Positions 52,951 to 61,909 of a stretch of DNA of 64,000 nt are shown piece after piece. The notes below the pieces were generated by a model. The model saw nothing but the letters and a program-made list of their open reading frames with translations, was not told where the DNA came from and did not search any database. How positions within the stretch are numbered: the stretch's first letter is position 1; each line of letters begins with the position of its first letter. Made by a program: the position numbers and the translations under genes. This stretch comes from Acidobacteriota bacterium (GTDB lineage: Bacteria; Acidobacteriota; Blastocatellia; RBC074): NCBI GenBank assembly GCA_018268995.1, contig JAFDVL010000012.1, positions 222,328-286,327 on the forward strand, written 5' to 3'.

Positions 52951-53013
52951 TTTTATTTCCTCTGCTAATTCTGTAGCATAGTTTGAGGTTATGTAAAGAA
53001 CGTCCCCTTGTTA

Positions 53014-54186
53014 TTAGAATAAGAATGACTGCTCATTGGCTCTCTCTTTTATGGCCTTGCTTTCTTGATTCCAAACTAGGCTCTTGTACTGAATGAGCAG
53101 ATAGTTCGCAAGCACTTGAATATCCTTAGTAGTATTCTGAATCTCGTTCCACTTGCGTTGGCGTCCGGGTCCGAAGTCCCAATACCCATCCGTCCACCGG
53201 CATACCTCTTTCAGCGGTAGCAAATCTTCGGCAAATATGACTTGGGTAGGAATCGCAACCTTACGATGCCGTTCTGCGATTGCGTCCATCAAAAACCCTA
53301 GAGCAATGATCCCGGCCCCGTGAACAAGCCGTGAACGGCGCGGGGGCAAGTTCCAAGCTTCACTGAATACTTCGCGGACGGCACCCCAAAAATTCTGTAA
53401 CACCGCTGTGATTTTATCCACATCGCCAGCGCCGTCTGCCGTATAGCGGAACCGGTAGAGAACACCGTCACTCAAACTGTTCTCCAGCATCTTCAAGATG
53501 GAGTTGTCTTTAATATCCCCGTTCGGAGTAGTTGGCGTCTGGATGCGCCCTTTCAACGGCGAATCCTCTTCGTGATTCAGCAAATTGAGTAAGTACGCTG
53601 GAAATCTCCTCCGCTGTAACAACACCGGCAGCGTCGCCTGCGTATGCGGCAAGAGTTCATAGATAAGCCCTTTTGGCAACGGTTTGGTCGAATTGACGAG
53701 AATAAACTGCTCGGTCTGCTCTTTCATGTCACTCGTAATGAAAGCGCTTACACAAACAGGAAATGACTCAACATTTGCCTCCCGGATTGCCGCTAAACGC
53801 TGCTGTCCGTCCACAATGAAGCCAGGTTTCTCAGTTTCATCTATTGTATCGTCCACAGGAATAATCAGTGTGCCGACCTTGGCGTAATCAATTCCGTTCG
53901 GCGCTCCTGTGGAGAGTTCGAACCTGACTCGATCATCGAAGGCGATCACGATAGCATTGGGGACCATAGGCGCTTCCGTCTCGATATAATTGCGGATCTC
54001 TGCAATATGCGAGAGGACTTCCGGGCGTTGATAGCCATCGAGTTGGTGCGCGCCGCTACGCCGGATGCGTGAAACAGTGGCGAAGGAGGGGACGAGTTTC
54101 CCGTCTACCGCGAAGCTGTAGATGAGGCGCTTGGTGCCCTGTCTAACCTGGATTGCTGGGATGCGTATTTCCTTTGGATTTGTCAT
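53014..54186 (-). CDS. Second DpdB-like DGQHR-domain protein
   Basis: The product is 390 residues. It shares with the other DpdB (55,476-56,612) an ordered set of blocks: GYQRPEV, PNAIVIAF, FIVDGQQRLAAI (DGQQR at about residue 124 in both), NSTKPLPKGLIYELLP and RRSRLVHGAGI, then CRWTDGYW and the NEIQN ending. DGQHR/DndB-type domains are ParB-like folds that bind ATP, and DpdB is needed with DpdA to insert preQ0 into DNA. This copy lies 24 bases downstream of dpdA, last in the operon. It could be a second modification partner or a regulator, as DndB is in the Dnd system. Which copy is the functional DpdB cannot be decided from sequence alone. Confidence 0.75.
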   Translation of the reverse strand: MTNPKEIRIPAIQVRQGTKRLIYSFAVDGKLVPSFATVSRIRRSGAHQLDGYQRPEVLSHIAEIRNYIETEAPMVPNAIVIAFDDRVRFELSTGAPNGIDYAKVGTLIIPVDDTIDETEKPGFIVDGQQRLAAIREANVESFPVCVSAFITSDMKEQTEQFILVNSTKPLPKGLIYELLPHTQATLPVLLQRRRFPAYLLNLLNHEEDSPLKGRIQTPTTPNGDIKDNSILKMLENSLSDGVLYRFRYTADGAGDVDKITAVLQNFWGAVREVFSEAWNLPPRRSRLVHGAGIIALGFLMDAIAERHRKVAIPTQVIFAEDLLPLKEVCRWTDGYWDFGPGRQRKWNEIQNTTKDIQVLANYLLIQYKSLVWNQESKAIKERANEQSFLF

Positions 54187-54210
54187 CTATGCCCTTTCAG
54201 TTTGAATTCA

Positions 54211-55476
54211 CTATCTGCCGACGGAGTCGGCCTGTTTCGCGGCGAGTCGGTCGATTCGATCCTGCACCCGTCGGTAGAACACCCAGACATTGTGAAAGCC
54301 ACGACGACGGTTACGCTCCGCACCTCGGAATAGGATGACGTGGTAACCAAGTTTGCAGCAAACATCACAGCCGCAGTGCTTCCACGGTTGTTCTGTGAGT
54401 ACTTCACGATAAATCTCCCGCATATCCTTTCTCGGATCGCAAAAGTTATCGTACTCGACTAGGGCATCCAGCGCCTTCTCAAGTTCCCACGCGCCCGAGT
54501 CATACTGCTTAATTGCTTCGAGTGCGAGTCTCTCCAGTTTCTTCGCTTGATCTTGTGAGACCTGGCCGGAAGAGATGCGCTTCATGAGCGCCGGGTTAGC
54601 GTTTACCTGCGGGATACGGATGGCCGTGTAGGTGCGTTCGGGTGAGTAATAATTATCCTTATCGTCTTTGAAAGCTTGTCGCAGCGGTGAGGTGCTGTCG
54701 AAGCTCCATACACCCAGGTTCGCGAAGTCTTCTAAGTGGTCAGTCCTCGTTACACCAAGAAGGTGCAGTCGGGTTTTGGGGTGGCGGATTTCGCTCATAG
54801 CGCGCAGGCACGCTAGAATATCCTTGGTCTTGAGTGCCACCATTCCGCCAAGGGCTATATACTCGTACCCAATTTTTTGTAACTCAAGGACGGAGTGGGC
54901 GTAGGAGCGCGGGCTCCAACCTTGGGCTGCCCCCATTGGTTCGAACGCTAGTTTGTGCTTACGGTGGTAGGCCATAAATTCTGCTGCAAGGCTCAGCGTG
55001 ATCTCCTGTCGGCGCCTGGCGTCTGCTGCTTCGACGTCTTCAAAGAAGCCCGCCGTATCCCACTTAGGCTGGTAGTTGAAGATGACGTGATCCACGGAGA
55101 TACCATGATCAAAGCCACACTCCACGTAAAAGTCTATTACCTGTTCGACCGTATAGGGTGGTTCTGGTTCGCGGACATAAGTGAAGGCCCCACAATCGCC
55201 CATAATGGATAAATTGCGATTATCTACACGGAAGAAACTCCGAACTCCCTCACGGTAGAGTCGATGGCGCTGGGCAAGCGTATAGCGGCTTCCTGTATTC
55301 CCATAGCCATCAACAATTCCCTTCGATACTAAGAGGCCATCAAATGCAGGTTCAGAAAATACCTCGTGCGCATATTGGTCGTCACGGTGACGAACGCGTT
55401 CGATTGAGCGCGTTTCTTTTTCAAAGTCGAAACTCGGATCAACGGTATCCTGGCTGTCGGGGAAAAAGTACTTCAT
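54211..55476 (-). CDS. dpdA: DpdA, DNA guanine transglycosylase
   Basis: The product is 421 residues from the ATG at 55,476, with AGGAGG eight bases upstream; the ATG shares its A with the dpdB stop. It is a tRNA-guanine transglycosylase-like enzyme. IMGDCGAFTYV (about residue 91) carries the first catalytic Asp, LGVWSFDSTSPLRQAF (about 257) carries the nucleophile-type Asp, and CGCDVCCKLGYHVILFRG (about 368-385) gives the zinc ligands. Known DpdA exchanges guanine in DNA for preQ0, with DpdB's help, and DpdC then converts it to ADG. The gene order dpdC-dpdB-dpdA with preQ0 genes upstream fits this pathway. Confidence 0.9.
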   Translation of the reverse strand: MKYFFPDSQDTVDPSFDFEKETRSIERVRHRDDQYAHEVFSEPAFDGLLVSKGIVDGYGNTGSRYTLAQRHRLYREGVRSFFRVDNRNLSIMGDCGAFTYVREPEPPYTVEQVIDFYVECGFDHGISVDHVIFNYQPKWDTAGFFEDVEAADARRRQEITLSLAAEFMAYHRKHKLAFEPMGAAQGWSPRSYAHSVLELQKIGYEYIALGGMVALKTKDILACLRAMSEIRHPKTRLHLLGVTRTDHLEDFANLGVWSFDSTSPLRQAFKDDKDNYYSPERTYTAIRIPQVNANPALMKRISSGQVSQDQAKKLERLALEAIKQYDSGAWELEKALDALVEYDNFCDPRKDMREIYREVLTEQPWKHCGCDVCCKLGYHVILFRGAERNRRRGFHNVWVFYRRVQDRIDRLAAKQADSVGR

Positions 55477-56612
55477 CAACCGGTCCTCCTAGTTGATATA
55501 TATAGCCGAATCAGATAATTCGAGAGTATTCGAATATGACTTGGTAGATTCTGCAATTCATTCCATTGCATGCCACCCAAATCTTCCCAAGCCCCTGATG
55601 TCCAGCGGCAGGCAGATTTAATTCTTTGAATCTCTCTTTTGACGAGTTTGGGAGCACCTTTTTGCTCGGCATCGACAGTTGACATCACGCGGTCCATCAG
55701 TCGTCCCATCGCGCGCAAACCAGCCCCATGCATCAGGCGACTCTTTTCTGGTTTGAGGCCCCAGGCCTCAGGAAATGTCTCTTTGACTGCCCCCCAATAA
55801 GTGAATAGCACTGCACGCACACCATTGAAATCCGTTGTGCCGGCCGCGACATTGCGAAATGGAAAGAGCGCTCCTGAGGGCGTACTGAGACTCTCCTGCA
55901 GCAACTTAACGATGACCGTGTCGGCAATCACTGCCTCTTTAGCACCACCTGAGGCGCGCCGGATCAGCCCCTTAAAAGGCGAGTTGGGGTCCTGGTTAAG
56001 CATGTCGCAAAGCGCTGCGGGCACTTTGCGGGCGGCCAGGTTGGCTGGCAGGATGGTCGAAACTTCAGGTAGAAGCTCGTCAATCAACCCACGTGGCAAC
56101 GGCTTGGTGTTATTAACGCGCAGGAACTGATCGCGCTGCAAGTCGACGTTGTCGGCAACAAAGGCATTAACGGGGACGGGGAAGTGCCTGCGTTTTGTCT
56201 CACTGTGGGCGAGGGCAAGCGTTCGCTGCTGACCGTCAACGATCCAGGCAGGTTTCGGTTCTGCGCCACGCGGCAGCGGAATCTCGAGCGTACCAGCAAC
56301 AGCCAATCCCTCATCAACCTTCGGCCCACGACTTTCACGGAAAATAATGTCCGAACTGAGCGCGAGGATCACCGAGTTCGGGAATACGATGCTCCCGCTG
56401 TCGAGATAGTCCACAATGTCTTGGACGTGTTTCTTGACCTGGGGCCGTTGATACCCAATCAGTTTACCGTCCTCATCTCGACTAACGCGGGAAATGTCGG
56501 CGACTTGCAAGAGTTCCTCCCCAGTCAGGGTAAAGAGATAGAGAGGATGGTCTGGATCTTGGTCGACGCGCAATGCGCGCCTCCTTAAAATGACGGGACG
56601 TTTTGATCTCAT
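55476..56612 (-). CDS. dpdB: DpdB, DGQHR-domain ATPase
   Basis: The product is 378 residues. The key blocks are GYQRPQVKKHVQDI, FPNSVILAL, AWIVDGQQRTLAL (about residue 120-132), VNNTKPLPRGLIDELLP, EKSRLMHGAGL and CRWTSGAW. The DGQQR box places it in the DndB/DGQHR group. DpdB is required with DpdA for preQ0 insertion into DNA in the characterised Salmonella system. The ATG overlaps the dpdC stop by 4 bases, and the stop overlaps the dpdA start, so the three are coupled. Confidence 0.85.
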   Translation of the reverse strand: MRSKRPVILRRRALRVDQDPDHPLYLFTLTGEELLQVADISRVSRDEDGKLIGYQRPQVKKHVQDIVDYLDSGSIVFPNSVILALSSDIIFRESRGPKVDEGLAVAGTLEIPLPRGAEPKPAWIVDGQQRTLALAHSETKRRHFPVPVNAFVADNVDLQRDQFLRVNNTKPLPRGLIDELLPEVSTILPANLAARKVPAALCDMLNQDPNSPFKGLIRRASGGAKEAVIADTVIVKLLQESLSTPSGALFPFRNVAAGTTDFNGVRAVLFTYWGAVKETFPEAWGLKPEKSRLMHGAGLRAMGRLMDRVMSTVDAEQKGAPKLVKREIQRIKSACRWTSGAWEDLGGMQWNELQNLPSHIRILSNYLIRLYISTRRTG

Positions 56613-57562
56613 GAACGCTTTTTGGCTTCCCAGTATAGTTTTTTAAATCGGCTCTGCTCACAGGCCTGCCCGGCATCTCGGTATTGTCTCAGCAGGGCGG
56701 TGCAACTCACCGCAGGCATCGCCTGCAACTTACCGATAATATAATTGCGTACAGATACGTCATCTGCGCGCTGGCGGTCGTATTTCATTAGCTCTGGGCT
56801 GGCTATGATTTGATGTTCTATCTTTTTTCGGAGTGTGACTGGGTCAAACCCATACTCCGCTGCGTGCGCCAAGACTTTCTCCGCCACTCGGGCATTGAGT
56901 GAATTCCTCGCTCCGCCCACCTCATCCTGCAGACGCGCGTCTGCCGGGATCAAGTACGGCCTCCATCTATCGCCCGTTGCGGCAAGGCGCGAAGAGACAA
57001 TAACGAGTCGGTCTTCTTTAAGCAGGGAGATCGCTTCGCTTAGGTCTTCGCTGACGGCATTCAGGTAAGTGGGCGAGGTGACGATGAGGTAATAGGCATT
57101 TTTATTTTGCTTCACTAATTGAGCTAATGAGCGAGGCTTTCTAGCCCCGCCTGCTGCTCCAAGTTTGGCCCACCACCTGCAGAGCAACGCTCGGCGATCT
57201 CCCGTTACCATTTTACTCTTAAGGATGCTGTCTTGGTGGCCAGAGGTGAAGGTCGCAGAATAGGGGCGGAGTCGCTCGCTGCTCTCCACCAAGCCATAGC
57301 CCGCAGAGATCACCCACAATCTAGGGGTGAAATTTCCTTGCTTCGCAAGCCTCGGTAAATTACGCACGATTACCCAGTGATCTCCCGCGTAGAGCGCTTC
57401 GGCGGGGATGCCTTCGCTAGGATGTGAATCCAAACGCCGCAACCATTCCGCCGCGCGTTCCTCTAGCGTCCCTCGGGGAACTGCGCGGAGCCGTAGTTCC
57501 TTAGGCACCTTCGCACTCTTGCGATTGGTGCAGTTGACAATGATGTGAAGATTTTGCTTCAT
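56609..57562 (-). CDS. dpdC: DpdC, 7-deazaguanine-in-DNA maturation enzyme
   Basis: The product is 317 residues from the ATG at 57,562 (GTG at 57,565 is also possible). The N-terminal half has an N-C-T-x-R-K start (LHIIVNCTNRKSAKVP), then SAGYGLVESSERLRPYSATF, which resembles the YaaA/DUF6884-like fold. SPTYLNAVSEDLSEA follows. The C-terminal part is helical and basic. In the known pathway DpdC converts preQ0 in DNA to 2'-deoxy-7-amido-7-deazaguanosine (ADG). It lies between the preQ0 biosynthesis genes and dpdB, overlapping the latter by 4 bases. Confidence 0.8.
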   Translation of the reverse strand: MKQNLHIIVNCTNRKSAKVPKELRLRAVPRGTLEERAAEWLRRLDSHPSEGIPAEALYAGDHWVIVRNLPRLAKQGNFTPRLWVISAGYGLVESSERLRPYSATFTSGHQDSILKSKMVTGDRRALLCRWWAKLGAAGGARKPRSLAQLVKQNKNAYYLIVTSPTYLNAVSEDLSEAISLLKEDRLVIVSSRLAATGDRWRPYLIPADARLQDEVGGARNSLNARVAEKVLAHAAEYGFDPVTLRKKIEHQIIASPELMKYDRQRADDVSVRNYIIGKLQAMPAVSCTALLRQYRDAGQACEQSRFKKLYWEAKKRS

Positions 57563-57666
57563 CACCTTCTGTAATTATTAGGATTTGGAAGAAGGCAGAA
57601 TCTACATCAGTAGGGAGAATAAATCCAGAGCAGTTATGCGAAACTGTTAGTTTGTAATAACTGTAG

Positions 57667-58461
57667 TTATTGCCGTGCCCATTCAATGCGAGCGAAAACA
57701 TTGTGGTTGTGAATGCTCTCGTGGTTCTCGACGTGGAGACGAAACCAAGCGACGCGAGAGTCGTGCTGGAGACGTCCAGCGACGTTGCGGATGAGGTCTT
57801 CGACGAACACTGGATTATCATAGGCCTGCATGGTTACGTGGCGTTCGTCCGCCCGCTTGAGCAAGGGATACACAGGTGCTGAACCCGATTGTTCGGCAAT
57901 AGCAATTAACTCTTCAATCCAGATCAATTCTGGGTTGCCACTTTCGGTACGAATACTGCGGACTTCGATGCCAACGTAGCCGCGTTGATTGTGTGCGCCA
58001 TAATCGCTGATCGTTTTGCTGCATGGGCAAAGCGTCGTGACAGGCACTTGCACACATAAAATGAAATCTTCTTGATCACCATTTACTTCGCCGACAAACG
58101 TGCAGTTGTAATCCATCAACCCTTTGGCTTCGCTGACCGGCGCAGCGCGTTCCAGGAAGTAGGGAAACGCAACTTCGATGCGCGCGCTTTCAGCTTCGAG
58201 GCGAGTTTGCAGATCGCGGAGAATAATCGGCAATGTACGCATCGTGATTTCACCCCGATGATCATTGATCGCTTCCAGGAACCGGCTCATATGCGTTCCT
58301 TTGAAGTGATGCGGCAGACTTACGGACATTTTCAAGCTGGCAATCGTATGCTGTTTGCCTTGATCCCGATCTAACACAACGATAGGGTAGCGCAAATCAC
58401 TCACGCCCACCTGATCAATCGGAATGCGCCGTTCGTCCTGATAGTTTTGGACATCATCCAT
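57667..58461 (-). CDS. folE2: GTP cyclohydrolase IB (FolE2)
   Basis: The product is 264 residues. VPVTTLCPCSKTISDYGAHNQRG (about residues 138-160, read in two overlapping parts) contains the metal-binding Cys and the HNQRG box typical of GCYH-IB. SVSLPHHFKGTHMSRFLE and NHESIHNHNVFARIEW are other family blocks. The enzyme converts GTP to 7,8-dihydroneopterin triphosphate, the first step of preQ0 synthesis, and does not need zinc in the way FolE does. It lies between queE and dpdC on the same strand, so it dedicates preQ0 supply to the Dpd system. Confidence 0.9.
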   Translation of the reverse strand: MDDVQNYQDERRIPIDQVGVSDLRYPIVVLDRDQGKQHTIASLKMSVSLPHHFKGTHMSRFLEAINDHRGEITMRTLPIILRDLQTRLEAESARIEVAFPYFLERAAPVSEAKGLMDYNCTFVGEVNGDQEDFILCVQVPVTTLCPCSKTISDYGAHNQRGYVGIEVRSIRTESGNPELIWIEELIAIAEQSGSAPVYPLLKRADERHVTMQAYDNPVFVEDLIRNVAGRLQHDSRVAWFRLHVENHESIHNHNVFARIEWARQ

Positions 58462-58485
58462 GTGATTAGGCTCCTTGTAAGATTG

Positions 58486-59127
58486 TTATGGGATGCCCAG
58501 CAGCTTATGCGTTTGCAAGCTGAGTCGCCACTGAGGATGCGCCAGGCAATACTGAATTGCAAGTTGTGTGTGACGTACACGATCCGGCCCATCCATCGGT
58601 TGTAAAAAGAAATGTTGGAAATCCAAGTGCGCAAATTTTTCGGGTTCTGCGCCCACTTGCGGGTACACCAGTTTCAGTTCATTCCCTGAACGCAAAACAA
58701 ATTCCGCATTCGCTTTGGGACTGACGCAAATCCAGTCAATATCTGCGGGCGGCAACTTCGTGCCATTCGTTTCAATCGCTACTGCAAAACCAGCGTGATG
58801 GAAAGCCTCAATCAAAGGCGTATCCAATTGCAAGAGCGGTTCGCCGCCCGTGCAAACCACCAGCGGCTGGGCAGAACTCGTTTCGCCCGTTTGCCAGGCC
58901 GACGTCACAGCCTGAGCCAAATCTGGAGGGGAAGCAAACTTTCCACCACCGGGGCCATTCGTGCCAACAAAGTCGGTGTCACAGAATTGGCAAATCGCTT
59001 TTGCTTGATCTTCCTCACGACCTGACCAGAGATTGCACCCTGCAAAGCGGCAGAAGACCGCTGCTCGCCCTGTATTCGCGCCTTCGCCTTGCAGCGTGTA
59101 ATAGATTTCTTTCACGCTATAATTCAT
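58486..59127 (-). CDS. queE: 7-carboxy-7-deazaguanine synthase QueE
   Basis: The product is 213 residues from the ATG at 59,127, which overlaps the end of queC by 11 bases; a longer upstream extension would run deep into queC and is not used. It begins [17 protein letters not shown]. The radical-SAM cluster motif is the atypical long form, CX14CX2C ([16 protein letters not shown], then QFC), seen in Burkholderia-type Que[14 protein letters not shown] is the SAM-binding GGEP segment. QueE makes 7-carboxy-7-deazaguanine from 6-carboxytetrahydropterin. Confidence 0.9.
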   Translation of the reverse strand: MNYSVKEIYYTLQGEGANTGRAAVFCRFAGCNLWSGREEDQAKAICQFCDTDFVGTNGPGGGKFASPPDLAQAVTSAWQTGETSSAQPLVVCTGGEPLLQLDTPLIEAFHHAGFAVAIETNGTKLPPADIDWICVSPKANAEFVLRSGNELKLVYPQVGAEPEKFAHLDFQHFFLQPMDGPDRVRHTQLAIQYCLAHPQWRLSLQTHKLLGIP

Positions 59128-59833
59128 GCGGCTTCTTTCCAGCATACGGTGCCGGATCAGCGATTCCATTTTCTGCAAAGCCTTTGAGGCGTAAAAGACA
59201 CGCATCGCATTGACCACAAGCCGCGCCTTCCGGCGACGGGTCATAACACGTGCTGGTGAGCGAATAATCTACGCCTAGCTCCAATCCGCGCTTGATGATT
59301 TCGGCTTTGGATAAGTGAATCAACGGAGTATGAATTTTGATTTGCTGTTGTCCTTCGACTCCGGCTTTTGTTGCTAGATTCGCCATCTTTTCGTAGGCCG
59401 CGATGTATTCAGGCCGACAATCCGGGTAGCCGCTATAATCCAGCGCATTGACACCAATAAAAATATCGCTGGCCCCTAGCACCTCGGCCCACGCCAGAGC
59501 AAATGACAGGAAGATGGTGTTGCGTGCGGGCACATACGTCACAGGAATGCCCGTGCTCATTTCTTCGAGCGCGCGTCCTTTCGGAACGGCAACATCGCTT
59601 GTCAATGCGGAACCGCCAAAAGATCGCAGATCAATTTCGGCAATGATGTGCTGCGCAACACCTGCGTGTTTGGCAATTTGCTGTGCGACGGAAATTTCAT
59701 GTTGGTGGCGTTGTCCATACCGGAAGGTCATCGCAAACACCTCGAACCTTTCCTGCTGGGCAATGGCTAACGTTGTGGTGGAGTCGAGGCCGCCGCTCAA
59801 AAGTACTACGGCCTTACGCTTTTCTTGGCTCAA
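59117..59833 (-). CDS. queC: preQ0 synthase QueC
   Basis: The product is 238 residues starting at a TTG (AAAGGA about nine bases upstream). The PP-loop is [15 protein letters not shown] (residues about 10-24). [13 protein letters not shown] and the zinc-binding set [20 protein letters not shown] (in the last quarter) are diagnostic. QueC amidates and dehydrates 7-carboxy-7-deazaguanine to preQ0, using ATP and ammonia. It is the first gene of the leftward modification operon. The stop is inside queE, which suggests coupled translation. Confidence 0.92.
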   Translation of the reverse strand: MSQEKRKAVVLLSGGLDSTTTLAIAQQERFEVFAMTFRYGQRHQHEISVAQQIAKHAGVAQHIIAEIDLRSFGGSALTSDVAVPKGRALEEMSTGIPVTYVPARNTIFLSFALAWAEVLGASDIFIGVNALDYSGYPDCRPEYIAAYEKMANLATKAGVEGQQQIKIHTPLIHLSKAEIIKRGLELGVDYSLTSTCYDPSPEGAACGQCDACLLRLKGFAENGIADPAPYAGKKPHEL

Positions 59834-59931
59834 TGCGGTTTTTCCTTTCTTACTTCATTCAATGACGTTGTGTAGCATACCGCGTCCCCGGAAGGCTTGA
59901 AAAGAGAAGGCTATCCCTCATTTGTCTCACG

Positions 59932-60192
59932 TCATTTCTTTGCTGTCCGACCTGTTTGCCCGAACGCGAACATAGGATCGGCAGCGGCGAGCGAGGCCTT
60001 GCCCTCTCGCACAAGGCCATAAATGGTCAACGCCTGCACAACCTCGCGGCAGGTCACATTTTTCGGTTCGCCGAAGATGGATGATTCCGTCTCGACGCCC
60101 GTGCGCGTGTTGCCAATTATCTCAACATCGCGCAAGACGCGCTGGCGTTCTGGGTTTAACTTGCCTGTCGCATCAAACGATATGGTGGTCAT
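59932..60192 (-). CDS. Small hypothetical protein
   Basis: The product is 86 residues, starting MTTISFDATGKLNPERQRVL. It contains a short helix-turn-helix-like stretch (TCREVVQALTIYGLVREGKA). The C-terminal tail is basic. It partly overlaps the end of the broken AbiEi-like gene. The family is not recognised, and it may itself be a remnant. Confidence 0.4.
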   Translation of the reverse strand: MTTISFDATGKLNPERQRVLRDVEIIGNTRTGVETESSIFGEPKNVTCREVVQALTIYGLVREGKASLAAADPMFAFGQTGRTAKK

Positions 60193-60958
60193 AAAGAAGT
60201 TGCGCGGTTTCGAGGTTGCGCTCGTCGCCAGTAGCTACCAAATCCGCATAAACCAGTAACGCCGGACCAAGGTCAGGATGGGTGGGGAGTGCCTCATGCG
60301 GTGGCCAGGAACATCGTAACCATATATGACGGATTTTAAACGAGCGGAAATTTCGCAAAATCGTTTATCCACCCACAATCAGTTGTAGTTCGGACAAGGC
60401 TCTTTCAACTAATTGTAGATGAGGCGCTCACGGCGAAATCCGTCAAATGTGGATACCATCTCTGCGGCCAGCGCATGCCTCAAACGTCCAGAACTTTTTC
60501 AGCAACTCAACGTCACCCTCTCGATCCGGGTGAAAGCCGAATTGAGCTTGCCGCCGGGGCAAATTTCCCGGCGCGTAAACTGTTTTAATTTGTGGCTTGA
60601 GGTATTTCGTCAATTTCGCTGCTGCTATCACGCCGCCCCAGCAAGCTTGCGACTCTGCCAACTGTACCTCTTTCCACCAATCCGCTTGGTCTGCGCGAAA
60701 CCGACCAAGCAATAGTTTTGGGCGCAGGCGTTCGGTGTAGGCTTCGCTCCAACGACGAATGAGTTCTGCCCGTTTTTGCCAGAGGCGTCCTTTCGCTCCG
60801 TGATCTAAAAGGTATCCAGTTTGTTTCAAGTCCTCCAGCACCGAGGGTTCTCAGAAAATCAACAGCCCTGTGAATAGGGTATCCGCCGACTGCCAAACCG
60901 AGGGCTTCACGCCACTTTTGCCTTCCCTTTTTCGCTCTCAGAAATTCCAATAGACCTC
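60173..60958 (-). pseudogene. Broken AbiEi/RepB-like antitoxin gene
   Basis: Pieces in different leftward frames line up into one protein: FLRAKKGRQKWREALGLAVG at about 60,950, LEDLKQTGYLLDHGAKGRLW with LAESQACWGGVIAAAKLTKY (60,443-60,841), and LLVYADLVATGDERNLETAQ at the end (60,173-60,260). The last block and the 'E-A-WGG--AA--LT-YL-P' pattern are ones I associate with AbiEi-type antitoxin regulators. At least two frameshifts separate the pieces. No toxin gene (AbiEii) is visible nearby. Confidence 0.5.
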
Positions 60959-61005
60959 CTCTGACAGTTTTTAGGGTTTCACGCTGTCCACTCTCAAAGG
61001 AGGTC

Positions 61006-61858
61006 TTGCTGATGCATCAGTCTTCGCACGCAGTCTATCAGAAATCCGTCACCGCTCAACTCCCCACCTGGCTCCGCCGTAAATCCCGTGCGCCTTCGGC
61101 AGAACTGCTCGACGCCGCTCTCATTCTCTTGCGCCTGGATTTGGAGCCCCTGCATCCTTTCTTACGCTCGCTTTATGCCCCTACGTCGCGTGGGCGTGAA
61201 TTTACAGGGGCGCAAAGAATTATTGGGCTTGTGGTTAGGGCAGCAAGAGGGGGCCAAATTCTGGCTCCAAATCTTAACCGAGATGAAAGGGCGTGGCGTC
61301 GAGGACATTTTCATCTTGTGCGTGGATGGCTTGAAAGGCTTACCCGAAGCCATCGCCAGTGTTTTCCCCAACGCTGTGATTCAGACTTGTGTCGTGCATT
61401 TAGTGCGGCACTCTTTAAGCTTCGTGAACGAGAAAGAACGCAAAGCCGTGGCGCCAGATCTGAAACCGATCTATCAGGCACTAAGCGAGGCCGAGGCTTG
61501 GCAAGCCTTGGAGCAATTCCAAAGCCAGTGGGACAAAAAATATCCGGTCATTGCCAAAGCCTGGCGCGCGAATTGGAATCGGGTGAAGCCGATGTTTGAG
61601 TTGCCGGCGGAGATTCGCCAGGCCGTCTACACCACAAACGTCATTGAGAGTTTGAATTTCAGCTTGCGCAAAATCTTGAAGAACCGGAATGCGTTTCCGC
61701 ACGACGAAGCCGTCTATCGGCTGTTGTATTTAGGGTTGCAACGCGTCAGTCAAAAATGGACGATGCCGATTCGAAATTGGAAAGCGGCCCTGCAACAGTT
61801 TGCGATTTTGTTTGAAAATCGCTTACCGTTAGAGTTGTTGGCGCAGTTATCAACCTAA
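61006..61858 (+). pseudogene. IS256-family transposase, decayed
   Basis: The last 220 residues match the IS256 (Mutator) transposase: GVNLQGRKELLGLWLGQQEG, CVDGLKGLPEAIASVFP with the catalytic Asp, QTCVVHLVRHSLSFV, and TTNVIESLNFSLRKILKNR with the catalytic Glu. The N-terminal half is short and in another frame (QSSHAVYQKSVTAQLPTWLR), and about 150 residues, including the first catalytic Asp region, are missing. Internal deletion and frameshift have inactivated it. It lies between the AbiEi-like remnant and the dioxygenase gene. Confidence 0.8.
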
Positions 61859-61909
61859 CGCTACGCCGTTTACGGAAATCTCCTGACACGGTCCAGGACG
61901 GTCGCGTCT

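Noticed and set aside
59834..59931. preQ1 riboswitch upstream of queC
   Set aside because: The gap is short and I could not identify the conserved hairpin and A-rich tail; not called.
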